Positions 47,401 through 60,265 are shown, numbered from the stretch's first letter. The stretch is DNA of 64,000 bases from Vanessa cardui (GCF_905220365.1 NC_061126.1:10230001-10294000); one strand, 5' to 3'. Program-made: numbers and translations. The notes: generated by a model from the sequence alone, not told the origin.

Positions 47401-49520
47401 ATGAAGAAAAACAAACTTTTTCAATTGTATATGAGATGCTATTTTACTCTGCCTGACTTTGAACACATGTACTCAAAATCTACATGCATACAAATTACCC
47501 ACTAGAACAACAAGGCCATACAATGAATAACAATAATTAATTTATCACTTTACATCATTCTGCCATTATTGTATTCTTTTAAAGATTAAATCGAATTGCT
47601 TTTTTCCTAACATTATTTTATAGCAATAAAATAGGAATGAAACGTACAAAATTTAACTTTAAATAGCTATCTATGGCACTATGGCAGTGCAATCACAAAT
47701 ACATTAGTGTCGCGGTGCAGTGGCCAGTATGCAAACCCAATCGAACCCGCGCCGTCTCAAGTGATTCCGTAATGCTCGAATATTTGACTAGTGACCATGT
47801 CTGTAGCGCACGCTATATACATTTCGAGTAACGCAATAGTTTTAACGAAAATTGCAAAAATAGTTATGATATTATTCCACATTATTTTTAAATAAAATGT
47901 ATTGATTAATATGGTAACACTAAAGGCAAGGGAGCTTAATTTAATTTTTCCTGTTATTTTTATGGTTTACAATTTTCAATAAAATAAATAATTACCTGTA
48001 GATGTCAAAAATAGGAGTTACACAATACAGAATAAATAAAATTCATTCTACCTACATAAGAAAAAAAAATGTATTTTATACATTCAAAATTATGTATCTG
48101 TGGTAAATTTGTCTATACTTAATCTGAAAACTGGCTGTTTTTTTCTATGTCAAATTCGAAACAGCGATGAGAAAATAAATGTAGCAACAGTTTGCACGAA
48201 ATAGCGTCCAGTATTCACTGGACAGTTATCCTTGGTTGAATATTTGACTAGAGTCGCCGTTGAAACGCGAGCTCGTCTTGAGTACTTTAATAGCTTACTA
48301 GAGTCATCTGGGATCGTCGAGTTATAAGTTTCGATTTATCTATATCACTTAAATGTTGAATGGCTTTCAACTTTACAATTAGCTTACTAATTACTGTTCG
48401 CGTAGGTATCACTCATGCCCTCACTTACTGTTTTTTTTTTTTTGAAAGATAAGTGAGCCAACGACATTGGCATATCTGCCAACCAATATGAAATAAAATA
48501 ATTACTTATGTACTTTATTAATATATTTATTAAATAAACATTAGTTAGTTATATTAATTCCTATGTAATTTTCTCCGTGATTATTTCGTATCCATTATCC
48601 ATTTCTTATCGAAAGTTCATTTAACGAGTTAATCAAGATCCAATAGTTGTAAAGAGGTATCTCCTAATCCTCTGTTACCAAATAAAGACTAATATCCTCT
48701 GGTTAATAGCTTGAGGGACCAACTAATTCGTTTAAAGGCTGGGTAATGGGATATCGGAAAACAGAACGTGAATTCAACTGGCATTAATTTTTAGTAATTA
48801 TATAGAATCTATTTGGATAGTGATGATTTTATTATTATTTAAAAAAAAATCTAAGTTTAACAACAAAAGAGGTTATAATATAGGTGCATTTTTCAATGTT
48901 GTAATTGTGAAAATATCTGTACAAATATTTAGGTACGTTTATCCGAATGTGAGTAGTTAGTAGGAAGATACGGAGTTTTCTAATTAAGTCAAGAAACAGC
49001 AACTGTTGTGCATAAGTATGTTTTCAATTATATGAGCTTTAGAAGATAATTTGATTTTTATACAAGAATTAAAATATTAGCTTAACTAGTTTTAGTTAAT
49101 TTTAAAAAAATAACATGCAGTAATGGACGTTTATAAGTGACCTCTTGAAGCTCGAACTAGTACTAGGTTCGACATTCGTAATAATCGAGTAAACGTTAAA
49201 GTTGTCCGGTTTGGCGCGAATGACACTCAAGCGCTGTGCGCGGTGGCGCGTGAAATTGCCCAGTGTCGGGGCTTCGAGCGAAGCGCCTCAGTCATAAAAT
49301 ATATGCGACAGCTAATAATATATGGGACAATACTGCACGTCCGATTTTCCATAGGCTCTAAATTATATGCATGGTAGGTTTATCGTACCTAAGTATATTT
49401 ACGGTAAATAATTCATTTCTATAATTATTTTTATTTATATGCATCGTATACGAAAAAATAATTTATTATTTTTGTTTTTGTGACAAAATTGACTTGGTTG
49501 ACTGCATGTACGAGTATATG
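47401..49520. other. AT-rich intergenic region
   Basis: No supported gene. A CpG-richer block at about 49195-49345 (GGCGCGAATGACACTCAAGC and GGTGGCGCGTGAAATTGCCC) stands out from its surroundings but carries no exon that I can define. Confidence 0.45.
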
Positions 49521-49524
49521 TTCT

Positions 49525-49572
49525 TGACGTCATTTTGAATAATGTACTGTTAGATTATTCAAAATGACGTCA
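49525..49572. repeat. 19-bp inverted repeat, 10-nt loop, CRE-type ends
   Basis: TGACGTCATTTTGAATAAT and its exact reverse complement around GTACTGTTAG. Each arm carries a TGACGTCA octamer (49525-49532 and 49565-49572), which is itself a CREB/ATF-type palindrome. Confidence 0.9.
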
Positions 49573-51445
49573 CGTCCCTCTGGCAAAACTCTATTAAAAC
49601 TAATTAAACATGTCTTTATCCGTATATTTATCCTGTAAATGATCATATGCGGCTTTATTTGTTCGTCAAGTGATGCAGGTACAATTCTAGTAATTAAAAA
49701 AATAAAAAAAATTAAAAAAAGCCTTGTGATTTTTTTGAGGAATCGTATAAACTTAAAGAAAGATTTACAAGGATCACCAGTAAAAATAAGCCCCTGTGTC
49801 GCTTACTTAATTAGATGCACTTAATTAGGTAATAATTATAATATCATATTTCAATTTCAAACACTATAGTTTTAGCAACTAGAAGTAGAAATTACTAAAA
49901 AAAAAGAAATACGAACATCTAGCAAGGCGAAAACAACATTTAGAGGAACAGCAACGTCCAACAACAACGTACGTTGTTGGGGTAATTGCTGATAATAGTA
50001 TGAATTATGAAAATTAAAATGTGGCATAAAATTACTTTATTTTATTAAAAATGGGAGAAAAATTCGGTAAACGCGCTAATTGGTAAGGCGTTGTAACAAA
50101 GCTAGTAGTAATTCCGTGATATATCGCAATTCCGATCACCTGGACATAAAAAGAACCAACCTCTCTTTCACCAGTGGGGGTGTAATAAGTTGATGTTATA
50201 TGTTTATAATAGACTCCAACTTCCAATTGTTTTAACTGGAACTAGATATGATATCCCTCTATCATATCAGGAAACAGTTCTGTATGTAAATCGCCCTAAG
50301 GCACTAAGGTCCGGGTCTAGGTCTCTTACCATTATCACAACTAATTCCACGGGGTTCAATAAGAGCAGGAACGTACATCGTGGCAAGAGCCCCCTTGCTC
50401 TACTAACTACTACTACGACCAGAAAGACCAAGTATTCCTAAAAGGTCCTCCTTTCCACATGGACATCTGTGCTCAAAGCACAGACATGACATCATCACTT
50501 TATTACGCGGATACCTATTGATAGGTAGAAACATTTATTGTCTAAAAGTTTCCCAAGATTTTTTAAAGGGTAACATATGCAAAATGACTAAACTCTTTCG
50601 TTGAAAACGTTAGAAGCCTTACTTATTTCACTTTTCAATTTTTTGTCAAACTATGTAGATTGTTTTGTAATTTGAACAATGGCGAATCCAAAAGTTGTTG
50701 GTTTGAGACTTCCTTAAGGGCACGGTCACTGGGCCACTTTTACTTCCAATTCTGTATCGTCTCTGCTATATTGAATTTATAAAATACGTATAAAAACCCA
50801 ATTCTTTGAAAATCAAGACATAGTTTTGTGATGACCTGATAAAAGTGTTGCATATAAAAATAATGACAATGTAATGTTTATCACTTATTATTTTTTACAT
50901 AGCTTGGTTTTAGCTTAATCATATTACATAATAAAGGCGGCCTTAACAGAAGGACAGTGTATATAATGATCAAAACTTTCCAAACTTCCAACGAACTGTA
51001 GACAATTTATAAAAAGGGTTCCTATCAAAGTTAAGTAAAGATTTAACGGCGATCGCCTCATTCCATTCAAAACTCGCTTCGTTTGCATTTTTATTACTTT
51101 TAAATTTTATCAACGGTTGCTGATTAAGAATTATTTAATTTACTTTATGATATAGAACTTAAGCCATGATAAATAAATGTTTGTTACCATTTTATTAATT
51201 ATATGTTGTGCTAAAGAATATGTAGACTTTTAAGTAGTTTCGAAACTAGTAGATCTCATAGATATTCTATTACTCTGATGATAGGCCTATTTGATTTAGT
51301 CTTTTCTGCTGATATGGACTTAACATTATGACGTACTGTATATATAGACTTAGGAGAACAAAATGAACAGACTATTGGTGGACAAATAAAAGTTTTATGA
51401 AGAAGTCAGTAGCAGGCCGATGTTAGGAAGATGGTATGTTACACT
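49573..51445. other. Intergenic region
   Basis: AT-rich, no gene supported. A short palindrome CAACAACGTACGTTGTTG lies near 49960-49978. The stretch 50230-50460 has higher complexity and an 83-codon frame without recognisable features. Confidence 0.45.
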
Positions 51446-51449
51446 TAAT

Positions 51450-51625
51450 CTTTTTTTTATACTGTAGGTTTACGGATGAGCATAACAGCCACCTGATGGT
51501 AAGTGATCACCACCGCCCATTGACATTGGCGCTGTTAGAAATATTAACCATTCCTTACATCGCCAATGCGCCACTAAACTCGGGAACTAAGATACTATGT
51601 CCCTTGTGCCTGTAGTTACATAATT
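51450..51625 (-). repeat. Family B copy
   Basis: TAGGTTTACGGATGAGCATA, GCCACCTGATGGTAAGTGAT, TATTAACCATTCCTTACATC and ATGTCCCTTGTGCCTGTAGT, the family B body in reverse orientation. Moderately diverged. Confidence 0.62.
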
Positions 51626-53340
51626 AACCACCTTTCTATTGATATATCGAATTGACGTCTCAGACGATTGTGAGAGAATAGAGAAAATTGTGGAATAATA
51701 CATATCCTGTCTAGCTAGTTAGCTATACCCATTCCGGTGAGAAAAATCACCAAGAATTGAATCGTCATTATTATTACAAAGTGCATTCACGTGATGTAAA
51801 ATATCGTTTCCATTTATTTGATTTCATTCCCAAGCTAGTAGGCAACAAAACTGACACAAACACTTACACTTTATTTGTTCATGTAAATTTGAAGAGTAAC
51901 TATTATGATCTTTAGTCACGCTGACTTATCTCTAAGGACTAATTCATTATAACAAACAACATTAATATTATATAAAATCTCAACTCTAAAACAGAACCGA
52001 GTCACAGACGATATATGTAATCGGCCCACGTTTTATGACGTAAAGTCGTACCATACCCGTTATTTGCATATTATTCCTTTATTACTCTCCCAGAATTCAT
52101 ATGCTAATGTTACGCGATATTTTTGGCCCACGGGAGCCATGGACCTTGCGGCCCAAAAGGTTTGCACTGTTTGTGCCTACAGCGTGTTCTCATTTGAATA
52201 TCAACGGTTTTATTACTGTGAATTTAGTTAACTCTAAGTCTTTCAATTGATTTATGTCTAAACATGATATTATAATAGTTAGTTCAAAATAAAATTAAAA
52301 ATATTCTGTAATTAATATAAATAATACTTTTCCTCGTTTAACAGGGAACTATGAATATGATTATCTGACGACAATTTCTTTCTTTTACGAATTCTTCTTC
52401 TTCTACGTTTACTTGGGCATAGGCCTAGGCTTAAACTAATGAATGAATGCCACAGGGTTAAATACTTATATTTTTGTGTCTGGTTAGTATTTCTTCGTAC
52501 ATTCCACCATATAGCATGAAGATACATTATACATCTAGTACTTTGTAATGTTAAGTTATACAGAGCGTTTATAGACTCACGACTTAGTACTACAGGAGGC
52601 CCGCGTGTTAACAAAAATATGTTAATCTATAATACATAAATGTATAGTCTAAATAACAAGTCACAGTTTCTGGAATAAGATGTAGAAAATTTAAAGTTAG
52701 TCTGCAGTACCTACTATTTAGAAACTATCGTTTCAAAAAGACAACCTGTGTTGCTGATTGTAAATTCAGGCGAAGAAGCAGCCATATACTTTTCATATTT
52801 TTTATAATTACTCTTTATGCTATAATTTAACAAAGCAAATAGTAATGTTAAAAAAAACAAGTCATGAAAAAACTATTGTTTGTAAAATTATGACTGTGAG
52901 TGTGCAAAGCATGTTTAATGCTTGGCAATGGCAATTTTTTTTTGTTTTTAGTATTTAAATAACATTTTTATGCATTTTAGAATTTTAAATTAAAATATAA
53001 GAGTTAAGCTTATTTCATCATCAGAACCTTTACAGCGAGAAATAATAATGTGATATTACGTATAAAAAAACTGATTCGCATTTCGACGTAGCCGTTCGCG
53101 TAATTTCAGAAGCTACTAACAATTAGGGGATTTAAATTTAAATAATGAAAATGTCGCATTGTTGGCGAATTAAACTGCCTGAATTACCCCGACCGTCCAG
53201 CTAATGTATCGTGCTATATATATTTATATATATCTTGAAAATTAATAATATATGCAGTAAGAAATAAAGTATGTTAAGTTAGTTAAGATACAGTACAGCT
53301 AGGTCTTTATCTGTTATGTTATTTCTTTCTGAGCATGCAA
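51626..53340. other. AT-rich intergenic region
   Basis: No gene supported. A fragment at 52105-52190 (TTTTTGGCCCACGGGAGCCA then CTTGCGGCCCAAAAGG) looks like a piece of an old DNA transposon, but the evidence is slight. Confidence 0.4.
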
Positions 53341-53349
53341 ATAGTTCTT

Positions 53350-53645
53350 ACAATCTATACGTATAATAAAATTGGAGTGTCTGTTTGTAATATTAATATA
53401 GCCCTTTTTTACTCAATGCATACACGGTACATATACCAAAATAACATTTTTCACAATTTTTGTCGGTCTGTCTTTCTGTCTGTCCGTCTGTTTCTTCCGG
53501 CTAATCTCTGGAACGGCTGGACCGATTTTGACGGGACTTTCACTGGCAGATAACTGATATAATAGGGAATAATTTAAGCTACAATAAATTATTTTTTGTT
53601 ATATCCAAAGGCTTACTTACAAGGTCGCGGGCACAGCTATTTAAA
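53350..53645 (+). mobile_element. Helitron-like non-autonomous element
   Basis: Begins CAATCTATACGTATAATAAA, carries a (CTGT)n run at about 53461-53492, the phrase GGACCGATTTTGACGGGACT, and ends GGTCGCGGGCACAGCTATT. A shorter copy is at 58975-59190 with the same start and middle. No coding capacity. Confidence 0.55.
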
Positions 53646-54053
53646 ATATATATTAAGGAAGTAAAACAACTATACATTATTAATTAAAGCTTGGATTTTG
53701 AAGCAGTATAATTTTTAACGACTGTTCTTTCTCCTAATTTAGTAAGTATTTAGGAACTTCCATATATTTTTAATGGTATCCTTTAATCAAATTCATACTC
53801 TCTGATAACTTCTTAAATCAGCAATTGCAATAGTAATCATTTATTTGATCCGAAAAGGTCTTTTTTCAATTAAAGAGAGGTAGTTGTGTACATAGTTTTA
53901 GCGTTGCCAGTTACTATTACGCAGTTAATCAACACTTAAATATGGATAAAGTTTCGAAACACTTGCTTTTATAATATCTAACAGATAAATAAGAGACTTT
54001 TATAAACGTTATATTTTCCTACTGTCAAATATAAAGGAGTTAAGGGAGATGTA

Positions 54054-54225
54054 CAGTCAGAGTAAGAAAACCTTCGTCAGTTTTCAAATTAATTCCATGT
54101 CCTATTATCAAGTCTTACACTCTTAGTACCTTTTGAATCTAAACAAAAACGGTAAAGCAGATTATCGCTCATATTGAGCACACGAAATACATCTTAAGAT
54201 GACGAACCTTTTCTTACCCCGACTG
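54054..54225. mobile_element. Mariner-like miniature element, 172 bp
   Basis: Left end CAGTCAGAGTAAGAAAACC. Right end, read inward, CAGTCGGGGTAAGAAAAGG. TA flanks at 54052-54053 and 54226-54227. It shares most of its sequence with 36771-36966, so the two define one small family. Confidence 0.82.
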
Positions 54226-54227
54226 TA

Positions 54228-55150
54228 CTAATGTAATACGGTTAATAGGGTTAAAAGAGTCTTATTTAATTTATAATGATTTACGTATTTAATTGTAATT
54301 GCGCTGTGTAGTGCTATACAATTGGTAGGTAGCCAGATTTAAATAGGCAGAGTTACGTATTTCTGGATGCGCGTAAAACCATTACACGCCTCTGCGAGCC
54401 CGTTTCCATGGGAAACTTTGTCGTTCGCCACGTGTAGTCTCTTTAAATTATTTAATTGATGATGAATATTCTGATCCTGTACGTTTCAGCTTGGATTGAA
54501 ATTTATTTATGTATGTCTCGATTACTATGGAAATGAAAAACGGATTCTATTTATGCTATACACCAACTCACTAATATTATAGATTAATGAAAATTTAGAT
54601 CTATTATTACGTAAATTATAACGCCTGAGATGGATAATTATACTATGGATGGACGTAAAAGATGTGTCAGAATTTTATGACATACATGCAGGTTTTATTG
54701 TTATAATAAAATTGACCAGATTTTTTGAGAAAGTTTATAAAAAATGTAAAAAAATATATGTATGAGCAGAAAGATCGCTTATACCGTATACACATTTATG
54801 CTATAAATTGGAGATATTCTACTGTAGCAATTTTTAAGAGTAAATGTTAAAATTTAATTTATATTGTAATCGAAGTGAGCACTTATTCATCACATGCATA
54901 TTAAACAGCGATACTTACAACAGCTGTCAATGTAACTACAGTCACGAGGGACGTAACATTTTAGTTAGCAAGACAACAAAGCAATAATTTAAATTTTCTT
55001 ACTGAATGTCTACTAGCTGACCAATTATTATTATCAGGAGGTTCAATTGCCTGTCATTTATCATTTAATAAAAAAAAAGTAGATAGCTCTGCTATAGATA
55101 TCATTCGTAGCAATATTAAATCCTATATGGTTTTATTAAGGTATTTCACA
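54228..55150. other. Intergenic region
   Basis: AT-rich. A GC-richer stretch at 54345-54440 contains the palindrome GTTTCCATGGGAAAC. No gene seen. Confidence 0.45.
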
Positions 55151-55154
55151 TACA

Positions 55155-55440
55155 AAATACTGCTGCCGCTGCTGGGCTAAGGCCTCTCCTTCTTAAGGAA
55201 ACAGTTAGGAGCATATTCCACTAGGCTGCCCCAGTGCGGGTTGGGTGGATTGATATGTTGCAGGATTTCGTTGAAATTAGACATAAAGATTTCCTCATAA
55301 ACACGAGATGAATTATATACACAAATTTAACAAATTAATTGGTGTTTGCCTGGGTTTGAACCCGCAATCATCGGTTCATAAACGCGTTCAAACCACTAGG
55401 ACATCTCGGCTCTATGGCCATCTCGAGGTATAATCATCTC
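55155..55440 (-). mobile_element. tRNA-derived SINE, family A, old copy
   Basis: GCTGGGCTAAGGCCTCTCCT near the tail, GGTTTGAACCCGCAATCATC at the B-box and a repeated GGCCATCTCG at the head. It lacks the (CAA)n tail and is the most diverged of the seven copies. Confidence 0.75.
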
Positions 55441-56300
55441 GGTTTCAGGCAACATTTAAGTTTGTTATAAATCTACAGAATGAGATTACTTTTCAGCAGT
55501 ATAAACTACATCCATAATACGCTACACTAATTATTCATTGGTATCTAAATATCTGACGAAATGAAGTTTCGCTAATCGTATTTCCAATCCGTAATAAGCA
55601 CCTCAACCACACCTACGAACAGACGTGCAATACAAGACGGCCATACTATAAGGAGAACAGAGAATAGAATAAAAATCGATACATAATATTCCTTTCAAAT
55701 AAAAAGATGACAGATCCATATTATCAAATTTCAATCACTAATACCTAACATATAATGTAATTATCTTCTCGACAAAAATCTTCTTCATATTAAATTTCAA
55801 TTAGTAAATCTTATATATGACCTCTTTTCAGATCAATATTTCGACTTTACATTATTTGAATATCGAAGCGGTAATAAAACATTATTACGTATAAAAAACC
55901 CATAATAATTATTCCCAATACTGAAATAACAATTGTAAAAGCCAAACAGAAATATCGAATTATATCAAAAATTGAAACCGATCAACGTAACAGTTATTGT
56001 GTAATAATAGAAATTCCATATGACATGTGCCTGCAATTTATATAACTGTTTTCAGTTACGGTTAAATGAACCGTAGTTTGATCGCGCCGTATTTATTGGG
56101 AGCTTTTAATCTCCATACGTGGAATTAAAAGCTTTGGCTGCAAATTGTACCGCTTAACGTAAAGGCTATCGCAACGCGCGTCTGGTGCTACCTTAATGTT
56201 TTGATTTTCATTACAGTGTTTATCGTTCAATCGGATCGTTGTTTCGAATATTTTGACGGATGTAGACGTTTTTTTAAATAAATATAGATTTTGGACAACA
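55441..56300. other. Intergenic region with a complex block
   Basis: Mostly AT-rich. At 56040-56200 there is a higher-complexity block with paired elements (GCTTTTAATCTCC and GGAATTAAAAGC; GGTTAAATGAACC). It may be regulatory; there is no coding evidence. Confidence 0.4.
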
Positions 56301-56304
56301 TCAC

Positions 56305-56455
56305 ATACATTACTTTGACCCCAATATAAGTAGCTAAAGCAATTTTCTTATGGAAAATCAGAACTAGCCAACATACAAGATTAATGAAAATTTTCAACAC
56401 CGACTCAGCTGGGAATCGAACATCAGGTACTCGACCACGAAGGTCGTCTTTTTTA
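56305..56455 (-). mobile_element. tRNA-derived SINE, family C
   Basis: On the reverse strand: an A-box-like TCGTGGTCGAGTACCTG, a B-box GTTCGATTCCC, then CTGAGTCGGTGTTGAAAATT and a body ending in the GTAGCTAAAGCA region. The order and wording match a SINE widespread in Lepidoptera. A tail-only copy lies at 60175-60265. Confidence 0.65.
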
Positions 56456-56499
56456 ACTAAACAATTGCTTTCATTTTATATTACATTGTATATGTTTTT

Positions 56500-56685
56500 T
56501 TTTAATTGATAGAGTAATTTGAGAGGAAGGTTTTTTAATATAATACATGGATATATAGTAAAGAGACCCTGATAATTTTAGAAGTTTCTAATGTGATGTC
56601 GTGAATAAACAAGTCCTCGCAGTACATGCAAAGCCGGGGTTGGTCGCCATTGTTACTACACTTTAAATTACATTTGTTACTGTTT
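56500..56685 (+). repeat. Inverted-repeat partner of 58025-58230
   Basis: GATAATTTTAGAAGTTTCTA and ATGTGATGTCGTGAATAAAC recur in reverse orientation at 58093-58138, with weaker similarity over about 180 bp. Two copies of one unnamed repeat in opposite orientation. Confidence 0.55.
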
Positions 56686-56689
56686 AATA

Positions 56690-57994
56690 TATTTCTAAAG
56701 TGTAATAATGCTTGCTTGTTCATTTTTCTAGTGGACATCAATAATTCAATTTATTTGAAACACAATCTGAGATTTTACCTATTAAACTATGATATTATAC
56801 TTATTTTGTTTATATAAAAAACTTATATAAGTTGATTTATCTATCACCATTTTAGTGCGCACATATTTGTATGTAAATAATGCTGTGTTAGTTAAGTGTC
56901 TAGCTTATACTGTCACAAAACTTGAACACCAACGTCTCGAATATTCTCGGTTAAGACAGGTGTCGACAAGTGTGTAGACTCCCTTAAAACGAACAGATCA
57001 CAAAGCCATTGGTCCTGCATCAGGATTCATTCCGATCGTATTGGATTTACCCTGCCCTAGGATGCACAACATACGCACACATATACACATAAGTCTACGT
57101 AGTCTGGTCTCCTTTGATAATTACTACGATGTCCGAAATCCACCAGGAGAGCATAACCGTAACATATTTTAGTCATGAAGAAAGTTTTATCATTTTATTT
57201 TGTCTTATCCTACACAAGCTGACATACTAAATATACTGTTCTTACACTAAAAGCCTTCTCAAAATACTCGCTTAATCTTTTTTTAAACTACAAATTGATA
57301 TATTTTTTTACCGTTTCAAATAAATAAAGTACCTCTATCAGATAAGGCATGGAATGGTCGGTGAGTTAGTCAATAAGTCGTTATATTTATATGATTATTT
57401 AAATCTTTTCGATGCTGAATTGTGAGTTATATTGAAGGTAATTCAATGCAAAGCGCTGCTACGCTAGCGTGCAGTTGCTACAGTTCGAGTGTTTTCATCT
57501 GTATCACACACGGAGACGATTATAATCATTTAGACATTTAAAACAACGTCGATATTTTTAAACAAAAATCGTTTATAATTATAGGTATTCAAGAAAGTTA
57601 AGTAAAGTGAAGTTAAGCTTAGTTACTATGTGTCCATAAAAAAAAAAAATGTGACACGCTACAAGAATCGAAAAGATAAATAAAATCAAGATGACATGAA
57701 ATTAATTATGTCAGAAAAGTCATTATATAAAATATGAGAATTTTTTAGAAAGAGATACGAGCGATATATTTATTTAATTAAATAGACAAAGACAAAACGG
57801 TTCAACTATTGACAAGCTTTAGCGTTATGAACAAAATGATATGGAAATTAGAGTCTAGATAGATTGTAAACTAGGTAGATCGATTCGGTAAAAATGTTGG
57901 CATACTTAGATAAATATACAATTTTCATACGTTTTTGTTACTTTTTTGAATATAATACAGACTCAAGGGTTGAAACCTTGATTGAATACATTAA
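56690..57994. other. Intergenic region between the inverted repeats
   Basis: AT-rich, no supported gene. A slightly GC-richer passage lies at 56940-57160. Short T/A runs elsewhere. Confidence 0.45.
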
Positions 57995-58030
57995 TACACA
58001 TACACATATTGTCCTATATGTGTATGTGTA
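57995..58030. repeat. Perfect 15-bp palindrome, 6-nt loop
   Basis: TACACATACACATAT and ATATGTGTATGTGTA around TGTCCT. A CA/TG-rich hairpin at the edge of the inverted-repeat copy at 58025. Confidence 0.9.
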
Positions 58031-58230
58031 TACTACTACCGACCCGCCCTGCCTTCTCACCGGTCCAATACTGATACTAAATATTCTACAGAATTTGTTT
58101 ATTTACGACATCACATTAGAAACTTCTAAAATTATCATTTCTATTATTATCATATTTAGTATATTATCCATGTTTTTTATACAAAAACCTTCCTTTATAA
58201 TCACTCTATCTATTAAAAAACCGTTGCGTA
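58025..58230 (-). repeat. Inverted-repeat partner of 56500-56685
   Basis: TTTACGACATCACATTAGAA and ACTTCTAAAATTATCA are the reverse of the 56560-56605 segment. The 138-codon frame that crosses this area follows from the repeat and AT-rich sequence and is not a gene. Confidence 0.55.
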
Positions 58231-58974
58231 ATTTTAAAGATATAAGCATACATAGGGACAGAAGCGGTAAGCGACTTTGTTTTATACTACGTAAGGATGA
58301 TCTTTCATAAACATACAGTGCATACCTTTTTCGGGTTAAAGATCTTTATTTCTCATTAAGAATACATGACATTCACTTACATGAGAACATTAAATAAACA
58401 ATTACAATAATTGCCTAGCGGCGTAACAAAGTAACATTATAAGGAAGCATAATATTTTGTAAACAATAAAAATATATTCCAGATACATTTGAAGTAATTT
58501 TTAAAGCCATAACTTGCAGCATCCCAATATAACCGGCGCGATCTCGAGTACCGGTACCGTTACTGCAAACGAGAGGCGCGTAATTGGTTGGAAAATTCAG
58601 AAGCCGCGCGATACCATGTTACTGAACTCACGCTCTCTCGCTGGCCCCATTAATGTTAACTATTTGGAAATATGTTCTTCTGCGTGCTTTGATATTTCAT
58701 TAAAATATTAAGATATTTTATAATTGCGAGTCGGATGTTTCATTTCATTCGTTTCTTGCAAAAGAAATATTTTAACAATCATAATATGAAAGCTTCGATA
58801 GCATAACTTGTATACAGTTCTGCTAGTACGGCTAGCAGAATAAAAAACAAAAATACGGTAGGTACTTAGTCCTTGGATTCACGTCGTTTAAAGGTAAATA
58901 AAGAAAATTTGTTATTCTTCTTATATATTGCTGAAAGGTAAGTATTAACTGGTTTTATACTTTTTCATCATTAA
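58231..58974. other. Intergenic region with a GC-richer block
   Basis: At 58515-58650 a complex block (CCGGCGCGATCTCGAGTACC and GAGAGGCGCGTAATTGGTTG) stands out from AT-rich flanks. There is a short palindrome TTCTGCTAG/CTAGCAGAA near 58820. No exon defined. Confidence 0.4.
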
Positions 58975-59195
58975 TCTATACATATAATAAAATTAGAATA
59001 TCTGTTTGTATTTAAAATAGCCTCTTTTTACTCAATGCATATGTATTTATATACGGTACATATACCGAAATAACATTTTTTACAATTTTGTCCGTCTGTC
59101 TTTTTGGAAAAGCTGATAACCGATTCAGAAATCAGCTGAACCGATTTTGATGGGACTTTCACGGGTAGATAACTGATATAATATACAATATCGCA
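58975..59195 (+). mobile_element. Helitron-like fragment, same family as 53350
   Basis: Starts CTATACATATAATAAAATTA, shares ACTCAATGCAT, GGTACATATACC and CCGATTTTGATGGGACTTTC with 53350-53645. The 3' part is missing after GATAACTGATATAATA. Confidence 0.5.
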
Positions 59196-60035
59196 TCATG
59201 TCCGTTACTTTTTGGCTTGTATTATGTATTCGTTTTTTCTTTCAAAAAAGAGGTCTTGAGTAATTAATTCAAAGCAATAAAGAGAGTGTCAGTAATATTT
59301 TCCATTTCCAAAGACTTGTATCGTAAGAACGAATAACATTACTCGTAATCTTTATACAGCGGCACGCGTACAACTCAGAATTCGTTCGCGTTAAAAAGGA
59401 AACTGGTATAAAATTAAGTCAACAAGTTCCAACGAAAAATTATTCATAGAGATCCTTGGAGGTGCGAAGTGGGTAAGAGAATATGGAACTTCTATAGACG
59501 TGAGCGAGACAGCGATATGGATAACTGCCTTCATGAATTGGAAATGCAATTTCGTCGGGTATATGTGGGCAATTGTTTCCTCGGAGTTACCGATTTCGGT
59601 GATAGACGCGCAACGTAAAGTTTCTCGCCGTGGACAGTTAACTGTTTTTTATATATGTTGACTTACCCTTCGTATTAAAAGGCACTTCATCTTACCAAAT
59701 GCTTATAAAACGGGCACGACCTTTTTTTATTCTGTTTATTTGTATTTTATTCAGCCAATTTACAAAATTGCAATTTTTCTCATACTTTTTAACAAAAGTG
59801 CGAAGTATTTTGATCTATAAAAGTTAATTTTATAAATAAATATAATATTATACAAAATCTCAAATCTTATTATTAAGTTTCACACAAAATCTTTCGCACT
59901 TTTGAACCGCCATTAAAAAAACTACCTTGCCGTCAATTCAAACCATATTTAACATGCTACTAATACATAATACCTGTTGACTTCCAAGCATATATAATTG
60001 TATTTTTTAAATGTTGAAAAAGAGTAACTACTGAA
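59196..60035. other. Intergenic region with a complex block
   Basis: 59340-59645 is less AT-rich and has no repeats or frame of note. The rest is plain AT-rich DNA. Confidence 0.4.
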
Positions 60036-60039
60036 TATC

Positions 60040-60170
60040 TTGCCGGTTCTTCTCGGTAGAATCTACTTTCCGAACCGGTGGTAGCTTCACTTAATTGTTA
60101 AATGAGGATTCAAAAATGCGTGTTAAAGCCCACTTGAATAAAGTTTATTTTGGTTTTGATTTACTCATAC
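60040..60170 (+). mobile_element. LINE 3'-end fragment
   Basis: TTGCCGGTTCTTCTCGGTAG, TTTCCGAACCGGTGGTAGC and the tail TTGAATAAAGTTTATTTTGG: the 3' end of a non-LTR retroelement common in Lepidoptera. The coding part is absent. Confidence 0.6.
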
Positions 60171-60174
60171 TGCT

Positions 60175-60265
60175 ACGCCTGTTACTTATGATTTCCTATA
60201 ACTTATGATTTTCCATAACAAAAGTGCTTTAGCTACTTACATTAGGATCAAAGTAAGAACAGTAT
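60175..60265 (+). mobile_element. SINE family C tail fragment
   Basis: TTACTTATGATTTCCTATAA, ACAAAAGTGCTTTAGCTACT and TTACATTAGGATCAAAGTAA match the body end of the 56305-56455 copy, here without the tRNA-like head. Confidence 0.5.

Noticed and set aside
57894..58310. 138-codon open frame
   Set aside because: It runs through AT-rich sequence, a hairpin and an inverted-repeat copy. It lacks motifs, and part of it recurs antisense near 56600.
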